The notes under the pieces: generated by a model
The model's database searches: none
What the model saw: only the letters and a program-made list of their open reading frames with translations
What the model was told of the DNA's origin: nothing
Source of the DNA: Anaerolineaceae bacterium
Lineage (GTDB): Bacteria; Chloroflexota; Anaerolineae; Anaerolineales; Anaerolineaceae
Assembly: GCA_016841365.1 (NCBI GenBank)
Contig: JAENZI010000011.1
Span: forward strand, 28,863-92,862
Direction: 5' to 3'
DNA: 64,000 nucleotides
Program-made: the position numbers and the translations under genes
Part shown: piece after piece, positions 25,927 through 35,061 of the stretch
How positions within the stretch are numbered: the stretch's first letter is position 1
How the letters are laid out: every line of letters begins with the position of its first letter

Positions 25927-26574
25927 ATGTTATTTAATCTAACCCTCCCCACCCTGATTTCAAGAATCATCACGCTGCTGCTGGCGTTTACCTTCCATGA
26001 GTTTGCGCATGCAGCCACTGCCACCGCGTTGGGTGATTCAACACCCAGAAACCACGGCCGGCTGACCCTGAATCCGATCGCGCACCTGGACCCAATGGGC
26101 ACGATCACCCTGCTGTTTGCCGGCTTTGGCTGGGCAAAACCTGTGCCGGTGAACCCCTATGCCGTGCAGCGTAAGACCAACGCAGGCATGATGCTCGTCT
26201 CGCTGGCGGGGCCGGCGACCAACCTGCTGCTGGCCGTTCTGGCAGCCATGCCCCTGCGGTTCGGCTGGGTGCCGCTGCGAGCCTCGACCAGCGCCTTTTT
26301 GCCCTCCATGGGCACTTTTTTGCTGGAATTTTTGTCCATCAATCTGGCATTGTTCTTCTTCAACCTGATCCCATTAGCCCCGCTGGATGGCGAAAAGGTG
26401 GTGACTTATTTTCTACCCGACCACTGGGTTGAATTTTATGACCGCATCCGCCCCTACAGCCCTTTGATACTGCTGGCAGTTGTTTTCTTGCTGCCCATGT
26501 TTGGCATTGACCTGATCGGTCTGATCATCCGGCGGCCAATGAACAGCCTGGCGCTGTTCCTGATCGGACGTTGA
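25927..26574 (+). CDS. Site-2 protease family (M50) membrane metallopeptidase
   Basis: 215 aa with five to six membrane helices. The zinc-binding HExxH appears as [17 protein letters not shown] in the first helix, and the third ligand motif [13 protein letters not shown] (normally N-x-x-P-x-x-P-L-D-G) in a later helix. This small, PDZ-less form is common in Chloroflexi, Firmicutes and archaea and cleaves substrates within the membrane. Substrates are unknown. GIY-YIG follows after 4 bp, so the two are probably co-transcribed. Confidence 0.93.
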   Translation: MLFNLTLPTLISRIITLLLAFTFHEFAHAATATALGDSTPRNHGRLTLNPIAHLDPMGTITLLFAGFGWAKPVPVNPYAVQRKTNAGMMLVSLAGPATNLLLAVLAAMPLRFGWVPLRASTSAFLPSMGTFLLEFLSINLALFFFNLIPLAPLDGEKVVTYFLPDHWVEFYDRIRPYSPLILLAVVFLLPMFGIDLIGLIIRRPMNSLALFLIGR

Positions 26575-26578
26575 GCGC

Positions 26579-26854
26579 ATGCCCTTTTATTGCTACATGG
26601 TGCGCTGCGCCAACGACGCTTTTTATACCGGCTGGACGACTGACCCCCTGCGGCGCGTGCATGAACACAATGCCGGGCGGGGTGCACGTTATACCCGTAT
26701 GCATGGGCCGGTGGAATTGGTCTATGTAGAGGAGGTTGAAGATCACAGCGCAGCCCTCAAGCGCGAGGCGCAAATCAAGCGCTACGGGCATGCGCGCAAA
26801 GCCGCCCTGGCGGATGAGACATCACTGCCAGAGGAATTGCTGGGCGGAGATTAA
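26579..26854 (+). CDS. GIY-YIG domain protein (UPF0213/YhbQ-like)
   Basis: 91 aa. The GIY-YIG core is seen as FYCYMVRCANDAFYTGWTTD with RRVHEHNAGRGARYT following, and LKREAQIKRYGHARKAAL typical of the YhbQ/UPF0213 group. GIY-YIG proteins are nuclease-fold; members of this short group have been linked to nucleic acid repair, but a role cannot be assigned here. The gap to the protease gene is only 4 bp. Confidence 0.92.
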   Translation: MPFYCYMVRCANDAFYTGWTTDPLRRVHEHNAGRGARYTRMHGPVELVYVEEVEDHSAALKREAQIKRYGHARKAALADETSLPEELLGGD

Positions 26855-26873
26855 GTCTTTTGTTTTATGGGGG

Positions 26874-27905
26874 TTATTTCAGGCGTGAGGATGTGAACAG
26901 CAGTAACGCGATCCCGAATACAGATACCGCAACCAATCCAATCCCAACCCACATGGTATCGCCGCTGAAGATGTTGGCGAAAAACCCGCCGCCCGCTTCA
27001 GGTTCTGGTGTGGGCGTCTGAAGCTGTGGGGTGGACGTGGCTGCCCGGGTGCGGGTGGCTGTAGGGGAAGGCGTGCGTGTGGGTGTAGCAGGTGTTTGGG
27101 TCAGGTCGGGCGTGTCTTCTACCTCCATTTGCGGCGGGATGATGATCAACTCCTGGTTTTCGTAGATCGGCGACTCTTCCGTCAGGTTGTTGAGCGCCAG
27201 CAGGTCAGCCATCTCAATCCCGTAGGCATCTACAATGCCCCACAGCGTTTGCCCAAACTGCACAATGTGGATCACCGAGCCATCCGGGTTGGGGGTCGAG
27301 GTGATCACAGGTTGGATAAAGGGCACCGGGGTATTGGTCGGCCCGGCGGGGGTGGATGTTGGCCCACCCGGTGTAGCTGTTGGGCCGGTTGCGGTCGGCT
27401 GGGGGGCAACCCCGCTGGTGTGGCCGAAATTGACCACATACACCGTCATCCCCTGCACATCCAGCGCCACGCCCGCGCCGAACTCGTTGTGCCAGGTGGT
27501 GAGCATGTTGCCCATGTGCGCCGCGTCATCCCACATCACATAGATGCAGTCATACACCGTCAGGCTGTAACCGCGCGCCCAGTTTTCGGTGACCCAAATT
27601 TCAGCGCCTTCGCCATATCCCACGGCTAATGCCCGGTCATAGGCAGTGCTGCCGTCTTCGCCAGTGTGACCGCCCGGGTTACCCGCAGCGATCCAGTTGG
27701 CATGGTTCTGTGCCGATTGCATCAGGTAGCTGTTGACTGCCAGCGGTGCTAACCCGTTGGCTGCGCGCAGATCGTTGATCTGCTGGTGCATCTCTGCTGC
27801 GGTGCCCGATTGTGCGTCCACCGCTTTGGGTGCGGCAAAAACCAGCGTCAGCAAACTGAGCATGGCAAGGATGGCGATCAGGTGTCGTTTTTGGGTTGGT
27901 TTCAT
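26874..27905 (-). CDS. Secreted CAP-domain plus LysM protein with C-terminal membrane anchor
   Basis: 343 aa. Signal peptide (residues 1-31, ending AVDAQ), then a CAP/SCP domain (~35-165) with NSYLMQSAQNHANWIAAG, GHTGEDGSTAYDRA and TWHNEFGAGVAL, His and Glu of which form the usual cavity. A Thr/Pro-rich linker (~170-205) leads to a LysM domain (~212-258: IHIVQFGQTLWGIVDAYGI...ENQELIIIPP), a second Thr/Pro linker and a C-terminal helix WVGIGLVAVSVFGIALLLF ending in basic RLK. It is therefore displayed on the cell surface, with LysM likely binding peptidoglycan-like glycan. Same anchoring logic as the cohesin proteins downstream. Confidence 0.9.
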   Translation of the reverse strand: MKPTQKRHLIAILAMLSLLTLVFAAPKAVDAQSGTAAEMHQQINDLRAANGLAPLAVNSYLMQSAQNHANWIAAGNPGGHTGEDGSTAYDRALAVGYGEGAEIWVTENWARGYSLTVYDCIYVMWDDAAHMGNMLTTWHNEFGAGVALDVQGMTVYVVNFGHTSGVAPQPTATGPTATPGGPTSTPAGPTNTPVPFIQPVITSTPNPDGSVIHIVQFGQTLWGIVDAYGIEMADLLALNNLTEESPIYENQELIIIPPQMEVEDTPDLTQTPATPTRTPSPTATRTRAATSTPQLQTPTPEPEAGGGFFANIFSGDTMWVGIGLVAVSVFGIALLLFTSSRLK

Positions 27906-28021
27906 AAGGATTTTTAAAGAGCAGGGTTATTTGCCCTGCGGTTTGTGCCATTGAGAAAACCGATTCTACTCAAAAAACAGAAATATGACAAATCCGCACA
28001 GCAAGCGGCTGGGGATGGGTT

Positions 28022-29086
28022 TCAGGGTTGAACGTGGATGCTATCTCCGGCGACGACCTCACCTACCACCCACGCTGGCTGCCCGGCATCTTGCGCCGCC
28101 TGAAGGAAGGCGTCCAACCTGTCCGCAGGCACGCCCATCAGCAACCCGCCTGAGGTCTGCGGGTCATACAGCAGCATCTGGTATTCTTCGGGGATGGAGG
28201 GATTGAAGGTGACGTGAGAGTTGTAATACAGCTTGTTGTCGAACGCACCGCCCGGGAAGCGCCAGGCTTCGGCGTGCTTTTGGGCGCAGAACAGCATGGG
28301 GAATTGCTCGAACGAGAGCCGCAGACCCACGCCCGCGCTTTCTGCCATTTCCCACGCATGGCCTAAAAAGCCAAAACCGGTGATATCGGTGGCGGCTCGT
28401 AAACCGAACTCAACCGCCAGGCGGGCAGCATCACGGTTGAGCGCTTTCATCCACATTACCACTTCTTCTATATCATCGGGTGTAGCAGTCTGCCCTTTGA
28501 GGGCTGTGGTGGTCGTGCCGAAACCGAGCGGTTTGGTCAGCACCAGCCGGTCGCCAACCGCCAGGCCGTCTTTGCGCAGCAGGGCACCTTCCTCAGCAAA
28601 ACCCAATGCCACCAGCCCGATCTTGGGCTCTTTGTCCTGGATGGTGTGTCCGCCGGCGATCACCGTGTTTGCCTCAGCGGATTTCTCCGCCAGGCCACGG
28701 ATGATCTCGCGTGAGAGGCTCAAGTCCAGGTCCGGGGGCAGGGCGGCGACTGTCAGGGCCATGAAGGGCGTGGCACCCATGGCATACACATCCGAAAGGC
28801 TGTTGGCTGCGGCGATCGCGCCGTAATCGTAGGGGTCATCCACCACGGGGGTAAAGAAATCAGTTGTCATCACCAGCACGCGCCCGCCCCCCAACCGCCA
28901 GACTGCGGCGTCATCGGGCGTTTCCAGGCCGATCAACAGGTCGGGGAGGTCAGCTTGATGATAAATTGTTTTGATTGGCTGCAGAACCTGCGCCAGCGCT
29001 TCTGCGCGTAATTTGGACGCTCAACCTGCGCAGCTTGAGAGTGTGGTCAGGCGGATTTGGCGTCCGGAGGGTGGGTTTTCGGGCAT
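28022..29086 (-). CDS. selD: Selenide, water dikinase, selenocysteine-containing (SelD)
   Basis: 354 aa when the in-frame TGA at 29021-29023 (codon 22) is read as selenocysteine. A conventional gene caller would start it at 28936 and lose the first 50 residues. The restored N-terminus reads RLTTLSSCAGUASKLRAEAL, with U exactly at the catalytic Cys/Sec of SelD, next to the catalytic Lys. The rest is canonical: TPDDAAVWRLGGGRVLVMTTDFFTPVVDDPYDYG, AAANSLSDVYAMGATP (ATP loop), AGGHTIQDKEPKIG and DPQTSGGLLMGV. The enzyme makes selenophosphate from selenide and ATP. Start is ATG 29086, with AAAGGA about 9 bases upstream. Confidence 0.95.
28981..29005 (-). promoter_or_regulatory. SECIS-like hairpin inside selD
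   Basis: On the minus strand GCAGAA (29005-29000) pairs with TTCTGC (28986-28981); above a 3-nt AGG bulge, GCG pairs with CGC around a CTGG apical loop. The stem begins 15 nt and the loop 24 nt after the TGA codon, within the range of bacterial SECIS elements recognised by SelB. Confidence 0.75.
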
Positions 29087-29138
29087 AAGTGCATTTCCTT
29101 TGGGCAAACAATTGATTGTGTTTGCATAAATTTGGCTA

Positions 29139-29144
29139 ATTATA
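29139..29144 (-). promoter_or_regulatory. Possible -10 of selD
   Basis: TATAAT on the minus strand about 55 bp upstream of the selD ATG. The best -35 candidate is TTGCTG with only 15-bp spacing, so the promoter is plausible but not strong. Confidence 0.4.
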
Positions 29145-29268
29145 CTTCATCGGGGTGCACAGCAACCGATCTGAAACGTGCTTGCAATCTCATGCCGCAG
29201 GTTCAGCAGGTTGGCTGGTGAAGCATGCACAGGTCAAATCGTTAACATTAATTTTCTGTGAAAAAACC

Positions 29269-29297
29269 TTGATTGAAATCGGGATATCCATTATAAT
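29269..29297 (+). promoter_or_regulatory. Promoter for the cohesin-dockerin gene cluster
   Basis: TTGATT (29269-29274), 17 bp spacer, TATAAT (29292-29297). It is the best plus-strand promoter in the 736-bp selD/dockerin intergenic region and points toward the 1653-aa dockerin gene, 526 bp away. Confidence 0.6.
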
Positions 29298-29303
29298 GAC
29301 AAT

Positions 29304-29822
29304 TGCATTAGGGAAAGATTAATTTGTTGTAGGATATTCTCGGGGGACCATCGGTTTTTGACCCGGGGAAATTGTAGCAGAAAGCGATGTATCATTTAAT
29401 GATCTTTGCAGGGGTTATTTATCAATTGAATATTATTGACCTATATAACGCCTTGATTGGTGATGGGTTGGCGCGTGCTGTTGAGAGCTGGTTTAAGACA
29501 TAAGCCGGCTTTTTTGGTTAAAAGCCGCAGCGCGAAAGCGCCTGACTGGCAGATAAAACTTCTCGGAAGGAAAAAGTTATAATTGACGATCGATTGAACC
29601 ATTTGGAAAGGAAGGAGGCGGTAGATCGGGAGTTAGTAGGAGAAAAAAGCAAGTGGACGTTCGCGCAGATAGGCGGGATGAAGATAGAGGTTCGGTCCAC
29701 TGGCAAAAAATATTCGATGGACTGGGTGACGATGCCCAGCAGCTTGATTTCGGCATTTACGAAAGGGCTGAAGGAAAAGCATCAACAAAGTAGCTAAACA
29801 CAATAGACGGAGGAAGTAAATC
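29304..29822 (+). other. Long 5' leader with hairpins upstream of the first dockerin gene
   Basis: No convincing gene. If transcription starts near 29304 the leader is about 520 nt. It contains GGCTTTT/AAAAGCC (29509-29528), immediately followed by GCGC-GAAA-GCGC with a GNRA tetraloop, and a weaker CGGG/CCCG hairpin near 29340-29365. This is compatible with a regulatory RNA but no known riboswitch consensus was matched. An open frame at 29594-29797 (TTG start, 67 codons) has no recognisable content. Shine-Dalgarno GGAGGA lies just before 29823. Confidence 0.4.
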
Positions 29823-32800
29823 ATGAAAGTTCATAATTATTTTATCAAAGCCTTTGGCGCACTGCTGGTCGCGGCGCTGCTGTTTGCAGCCCTGCCGACG
29901 GGTGCGGCCAAAGCTGATGCTGGTGGCGTTGATCCTGCTTTGCAGGCTGGAGCAGATCGGCTGGTGGCATTACAAAACAATGATGGCGGTTGGGATTGGC
30001 CTTTAGATGATGGGAATCCTGATAACGCATCACCCAAAAATACGATTGGACCTATTGGAATGGGTTTAGCCCAAGCTTATTTTCATACAGGTGACAGCGC
30101 ACATCTGGCAGCCTTACAGGATGTTGGAACCTTCTTGCTGAATAAGACAGTATTTTCTGGGTCTGATGGATATCTTGCGGTACAGTTGGATAGTATTTTT
30201 GGTGTTACCACTTACACTTCCCATCTACAAACTAATTTTTATGATAAATTAGCTGCTGGAACCTATGTGGGGAGTGATGGTGTAACGACATTTGATACTG
30301 AAAGTTATGTTAATTACATTCGTAATTTTCGGACAGGAAAATCAGCCAATCTTGCAGCTTGGGACTTAGGATATAGTGTGGTAAGTGCTGCTTTATGCGG
30401 TGTCTCTGGCACAGAATTAGATTACTGGATTAATGGACTCAAAGCTGAGATTGATGAGCTTGAAGCTTATGACGATGCTGATGGCTTGGAAATGTGGTAT
30501 CTCACAGATGGCCTTGCTGGCGGTATTTATGGGCTATCTTTTGTCGGTGAGGAATTTGACCCAACATCTGGTTATGTTGCGGGTAAGACGAATTTAGCAG
30601 GAATTGCTGATGCATTGCTTGCACTTCAAAATAGCAGTGGCGGGTTTGTCTGGCATCCTGATTACACCTTGGAAAATGACCAAAATGAAAGCACGCAGAA
30701 GACAGCTTATGCTATCATTGCACTTCACACTTTGGATCACAATGCTTATCTGACTCAAATTCAAACTGCTGCAGATTACCTCATGAGTATCCAACTTGCA
30801 ACGGGGGGTTGGGATAATTATCCTGCTGTTGGGACCTATGAAGCCTCTGGTGAAAATAACGAGATTACAGCAGAAGCATTATGGGGGATTCGTTTGGCAT
30901 ATCCATTGGATGAAATTTGGGTTTGCCCAACAGGTGATTGCGGTCACCCAGGTGCACAATTTGCGACGATCCAGGGAGCAATTGATGCTGCCAGTGTTGG
31001 AGCTACGATCAATGTTGAGCCTGGCACGTATGTTGAAGGTCCAATTGGAGACCATGCCTTGGTTTTGGATGTACCTAATCTGACGGTGAAGTCCACTGCT
31101 GGTAGAGATGTAACAATTATCGATGCTGGTGGAGCAAGAGATGGTATATGGGTTCTTGAAAATCTCGGTACGGTTACTTTTGAAGGGTTTACCGTTCAAA
31201 ACTTTGTGCAAAATGGTATTGTGCAGAGTTATACGCAACGGGAAAACACCAGATTTGATGTACTAAATAACTTAGTTAAACCAACGGATGGATACCTGCG
31301 AAACGGTATTCAGGTTTCTGGTGATTATTCGGAAGTAAAGGGCAATACTGTGTATGGTGCGCCCATGGATGAGACCTGGTCCAGCACGGGTATTGGTGTA
31401 ATTAATGCTACAGGGGTTGTTGTCAGTGGAAATACCATTCAGGAAGATCCTGTCAATGAAACAGATCCTGAACTTGGAATAAATATCCAAACCCATAGCT
31501 ATGCATATCCTGCAATCGCTAACAATGTAACGATAGAATACAATTATGTCAGAAATGCAAGCAGTGCTATTTCGATTGCAGCTACTGAAAATGACCCTGT
31601 TTATCCTGTTACAAATATTACGATTGACAATAATACGTTCGAGGAAAATATAAGAGCAATAAACGTTCAAGATGTTGCTCTTGATGGTCTGACCATCACA
31701 AACAATATCATCGGATCAAATCGTGATGATCTGTTGGATGTCGACGGACCGCAATACGGCTCAGGAATTTGGTTCTCAGAAGAATCAGCTACAGCTACCA
31801 ATGTATCCATTACCGGGAATACATTTACCGATAATGAGACCTATCAGGTCTTTGGTCACTCTGGTGCCCTCATAGATACTGCTGTTGTTCTCTCAACGAA
31901 CACATTTGATAAAGCCGTTGTGATTGAGGGCGAACCTGTTATTTACAGCACTATTCAGGGTGCAATCGACGCCGCCAGTGATGGTGACATAATCAACGTA
32001 TATCCTGGCGCGTATGAAGAAGCCCTTGAATTACACACCCCGAATATCACCGTTCAATCAACAGGTGGCGCAGATGTAACCATCATTGACGTGCCGTTTG
32101 GGTCATTGACGACAGGTGTTAAAGTGCTTGCCAATATGGGCACAGTAACCTTTGATGGTTTCACAGTAAAAGACTTCACTGAAAGCGGCATAATTCAGGG
32201 GATGAGCGCACGCGAAGGTACAACCTTCCATGTCTTGAACAATAAAGTTCTAACTTATGTTCCGACGGATGCAACTGCACCTTACTTACGCAACGGCATT
32301 CAGGTTTCTGGTGACGGTTCAACTGTCATTGGCAACTATGTTGAAGGTGCCTATCTCACAGAAGATTATGGAAGCACAGGGATCTTAGTCGTCAACGCCA
32401 GCAATGTGGATGTTCTGAACAACGAAGTCAACGCCACAAGCTTTGGCATGGATTATGGTATTGGTATCGCCAACTGGAGTGGTACAGGCGAGATGACTAA
32501 TATCCAAATTATAGGTAATACGATTACAGCTGCTGACTATCCTCTCGATGTAACAGCTTATGCTGGGACAATTGGAGCCGGCATTGTAATCAATGAAAAC
32601 AAAGTAACCAATTATATCGAACCGTTATGGGTAGGTGTGAATGGTGGAGTTTCTGTTGCTCAAGTTGATGCAACGCATAACTGGTGGGGTAGCATGTATG
32701 GTCCTCAAGGGGCAGTTACTGGTGATGTTCAAGTCATCCAATGGTGCGCCGATGAGACCTGCACAACCTTCCTGCCAGATGAGAACAACGAAATTCATCT

Positions 32801-34784
32801 TTCTGGCAACATCAACGTTCCCGGTGGGATTCAGGTTAATGTTCCTGGAGTTACCTACTACCTGGCGAACGGCACGGTTATCCAGAATAGTTCGGCCTGT
32901 TTCGAAGTCAACGCGGACTACACCACGATCACAACCGAGAGCATCGGCGGCGCGGTGTGCAAGCCCACAGGCGACGATAACGGGATCAACGTTAACGGCG
33001 ACCGGCTCAACATCGTGATTGAGGGCCTCGAGATCGATGGCTCTGAACAGGTTCCTGTGACCACAGGCGTCACCCCCAACGGCATCGACTTTGACGGTAC
33101 GGTGACTGACCTGGTGGTGCGTGACAACTTTATCCACGAAATGGCTGGCGATGGCATGTTCTTCGCAGCTCAGCCTGCCGGCACCGTCCAAATTCAGGGT
33201 AACCTGTTCAAGGATAACGGTGGCAACGGTATCGAAGCTGGTGCGTTCAACATCCCGGCAGAATACAATGCCTGGGGCCATGTGAACGGCGCTGCTGCTG
33301 GTGACGGCATCAGCTCTGGCGTGGACGCTGACCCATATACCCATGTGGACCTGTACATGGTCTCAACCAATCCCGATGTGGATAACTGGCTTAACCAGGT
33401 CTTTGTGGACGGCACGATCACCTATCAGGTGAAAACCCACATGGTGAATGCGACTTCTGCAGATTTTGAGTTCAGCTATCCGACTGGTTTATTAACGAAT
33501 CCGGTGGTCGCCAATGAAACAACCGCTTTTATTCCCCCGACGGGAACTGAATTGGTGATTGTGGATGGTGCTACAGGCGTGATCAGCTTTGATGGTTTCT
33601 CACTCTCAGAAGTTACAGGCGATATCGTATTGTTTGAGGTGACGTTTGATGCTGTTGGTACAGCCGGCGAGGCTGCCCTTGATTTTGATGACACCACTGA
33701 TCTGTTTGGTATGTCACCTTCGACTGGGCCATCCAACAATATTTATGCCACCGAGCTGGTTGACAGCACACTGGATGTGATTGATCGACCAGTGCTGACG
33801 ATTACAAGTGGTTTAGATACTGATTTAATTGCTGGCCTTAGTAGACAAATTGATTCAACAATTACCAACCCACCAACAGGTGGTGAGTGGATTGAATCAA
33901 TTGGTGATACGCCGCCTGCAGACACAGTTGGGTGGATTCGAATTTCTGATGTAAAAATTAATGAAATTGCTGAGTTACAGTTCTTGTGGCAAGTTGACGG
34001 AGAGTGGCATGATTTTACTGTGCAAGATGCCCCCGGCTACCCTGCGCTTCAGGAAATTGGCGACGATGTTATTGCTCGTTTCTGTAATTGGGAATTTGGT
34101 TGTGAAATCCTGAACGACTGGTCAGATAGTGATTCCTATCGAATTACATTCAAAGAGCCTGGTACGCACACTATCACAGTTGAAATCTATGACATGTTGG
34201 ATGAACCCGCGAGTTATGGTAATGGAATACTGCTGACTTCTTTTGGCCCCGTTACCTTCGATGTGTTGGGCAATTTTGATGTCACCGGCACGATCTCGAT
34301 GCAGGGCCGCTCGGTGCGCTCCGGTGTGCCGGTCACCCTGACCACGGGTCTCTACGATCCGATTACTGCCACCACCATCAACGTGATCAGCAATAACCTG
34401 CTCTTCACAGGTGTCAACGGCGGCACTTACACCATTACCACACTCCAGCCCCGCTACCTGAACATCACGGATGCACAGGGCATCACGGTGGACATCGCCG
34501 GCGCTTATACCTTCGCCCAATCCCTTGAGCTGAAGGGCGGCAACGCCTTCTGGAAGACGATGATCGAACAAGAGGGTGTATTGGTATGGGATGGCACTTA
34601 TGACAACTCGATAGATACCAGTGACGCATCGGTCGTCGGTACACAATACGGTACTGCCGGTGCAGGCATGGAGGACAACAGCGGTGACGTCAACTTTGAC
34701 GGCATCGTCAATATCCTCGACCTCTCGCTGGTCGGCGGTAACTTCTTAGAGGATTCAACTGTTTATACAAGTTGGACGCCGTAG
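29823..34784 (+). CDS. Giant secreted protein: toroid + beta-helix + cohesin-like + dockerin (1653 aa)
   Basis: Signal peptide 1-32. Residues ~35-365 carry prenyltransferase/squalene-cyclase-like alpha-alpha toroid repeats (LQNNDGGWDWPLDDG, LQNSSGGFVWHPD, QLATGGWDNYPAV). Residues ~365-1165 are right-handed parallel beta-helix repeats in two copies starting ATIQGAIDAA / TIQGAIDAA, with NWWGS and NAWG turns. A cohesin-like beta-sandwich spans ~1173-1320 and an Ig-like segment ~1322-1480. The X-module-like domain (VTGTISMQGRSVRSGVPV) at ~1485-1580 precedes a two-F-hand dockerin (DNSIDTSDASVVGTQYG; GDVNFDGIVNILDLSLVGGN), and the tail ends SWTP. No glycosidase or lyase catalytic motif could be identified. 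First gene of the cluster. Confidence 0.88.
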   Translation: MKVHNYFIKAFGALLVAALLFAALPTGAAKADAGGVDPALQAGADRLVALQNNDGGWDWPLDDGNPDNASPKNTIGPIGMGLAQAYFHTGDSAHLAALQDVGTFLLNKTVFSGSDGYLAVQLDSIFGVTTYTSHLQTNFYDKLAAGTYVGSDGVTTFDTESYVNYIRNFRTGKSANLAAWDLGYSVVSAALCGVSGTELDYWINGLKAEIDELEAYDDADGLEMWYLTDGLAGGIYGLSFVGEEFDPTSGYVAGKTNLAGIADALLALQNSSGGFVWHPDYTLENDQNESTQKTAYAIIALHTLDHNAYLTQIQTAADYLMSIQLATGGWDNYPAVGTYEASGENNEITAEALWGIRLAYPLDEIWVCPTGDCGHPGAQFATIQGAIDAASVGATINVEPGTYVEGPIGDHALVLDVPNLTVKSTAGRDVTIIDAGGARDGIWVLENLGTVTFEGFTVQNFVQNGIVQSYTQRENTRFDVLNNLVKPTDGYLRNGIQVSGDYSEVKGNTVYGAPMDETWSSTGIGVINATGVVVSGNTIQEDPVNETDPELGINIQTHSYAYPAIANNVTIEYNYVRNASSAISIAATENDPVYPVTNITIDNNTFEENIRAINVQDVALDGLTITNNIIGSNRDDLLDVDGPQYGSGIWFSEESATATNVSITGNTFTDNETYQVFGHSGALIDTAVVLSTNTFDKAVVIEGEPVIYSTIQGAIDAASDGDIINVYPGAYEEALELHTPNITVQSTGGADVTIIDVPFGSLTTGVKVLANMGTVTFDGFTVKDFTESGIIQGMSAREGTTFHVLNNKVLTYVPTDATAPYLRNGIQVSGDGSTVIGNYVEGAYLTEDYGSTGILVVNASNVDVLNNEVNATSFGMDYGIGIANWSGTGEMTNIQIIGNTITAADYPLDVTAYAGTIGAGIVINENKVTNYIEPLWVGVNGGVSVAQVDATHNWWGSMYGPQGAVTGDVQVIQWCADETCTTFLPDENNEIHLSGNINVPGGIQVNVPGVTYYLANGTVIQNSSACFEVNADYTTITTESIGGAVCKPTGDDNGINVNGDRLNIVIEGLEIDGSEQVPVTTGVTPNGIDFDGTVTDLVVRDNFIHEMAGDGMFFAAQPAGTVQIQGNLFKDNGGNGIEAGAFNIPAEYNAWGHVNGAAAGDGISSGVDADPYTHVDLYMVSTNPDVDNWLNQVFVDGTITYQVKTHMVNATSADFEFSYPTGLLTNPVVANETTAFIPPTGTELVIVDGATGVISFDGFSLSEVTGDIVLFEVTFDAVGTAGEAALDFDDTTDLFGMSPSTGPSNNIYATELVDSTLDVIDRPVLTITSGLDTDLIAGLSRQIDSTITNPPTGGEWIESIGDTPPADTVGWIRISDVKINEIAELQFLWQVDGEWHDFTVQDAPGYPALQEIGDDVIARFCNWEFGCEILNDWSDSDSYRITFKEPGTHTITVEIYDMLDEPASYGNGILLTSFGPVTFDVLGNFDVTGTISMQGRSVRSGVPVTLTTGLYDPITATTINVISNNLLFTGVNGGTYTITTLQPRYLNITDAQGITVDIAGAYTFAQSLELKGGNAFWKTMIEQEGVLVWDGTYDNSIDTSDASVVGTQYGTAGAGMEDNSGDVNFDGIVNILDLSLVGGNFLEDSTVYTSWTP

Positions 34785-35061
34785 CCTCTGGCCGTCAGTA
34801 ACATTTTGATTCTCTAAAGGTGCAGGCTGGGTGAGACGCTCGGCCTGCACCCACCCCTACAGGTATTATTTTTTGAAGGCATTTTCGCCTTATTCTACAA
34901 GCATCGTTCGAGTGGAAGGAGGGATGATCGATAAGAAAACGAAAACCTGCGTGAGGTTAAATTCCTGATCAAACAAGGGTTAAATCCTGTTTGATGAAGG
35001 GAATTTTGCCTTGCAAACCTGAAACATTGTCGCAATTCTTTTTCGAGGAGGAACAAAAATT
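34785..35061. other. Intergenic region with three hairpins between dockerin genes
   Basis: GGTGCAGGC (34819-34827) pairs perfectly with GCCTGCACC (34843-34851), a likely transcript end or processing hairpin without a strong T tract. AAGGC/GCCTT follows near 34877, and ATCAAACAAGG (34968-34978) pairs with CCTGTTTGAT (34986-34995) apart from one bulged A. No clear promoter was found. GAGGAGGAA supplies the next ribosome site. Confidence 0.5.

Noticed and set aside
28022..28936. SelD as a pseudogene or N-terminally truncated protein
   Set aside because: The frame continues upstream through a single TGA located exactly at the known Sec/Cys position, with a start codon, ribosome site and SECIS-like hairpin; the rest is intact.
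29087..29300. Search for tRNA-Sec (selC) beside selD
   Set aside because: No long acceptor/long variable arm or GGTTCGA-type T loop was found in the intergenic region; selC must be elsewhere.
29594..29797. Possible 67-aa gene in the leader of the dockerin cluster
   Set aside because: TTG start without a clear ribosome site and no recognised motif. Composition is not absurd, so a small peptide is not excluded, but support is too weak to annotate.
32625..33344. 239-codon minus-strand open frame in the first dockerin gene
   Set aside because: Antisense shadow in a GC-rich stretch; the sense frame continues uninterrupted with homologous domain content.
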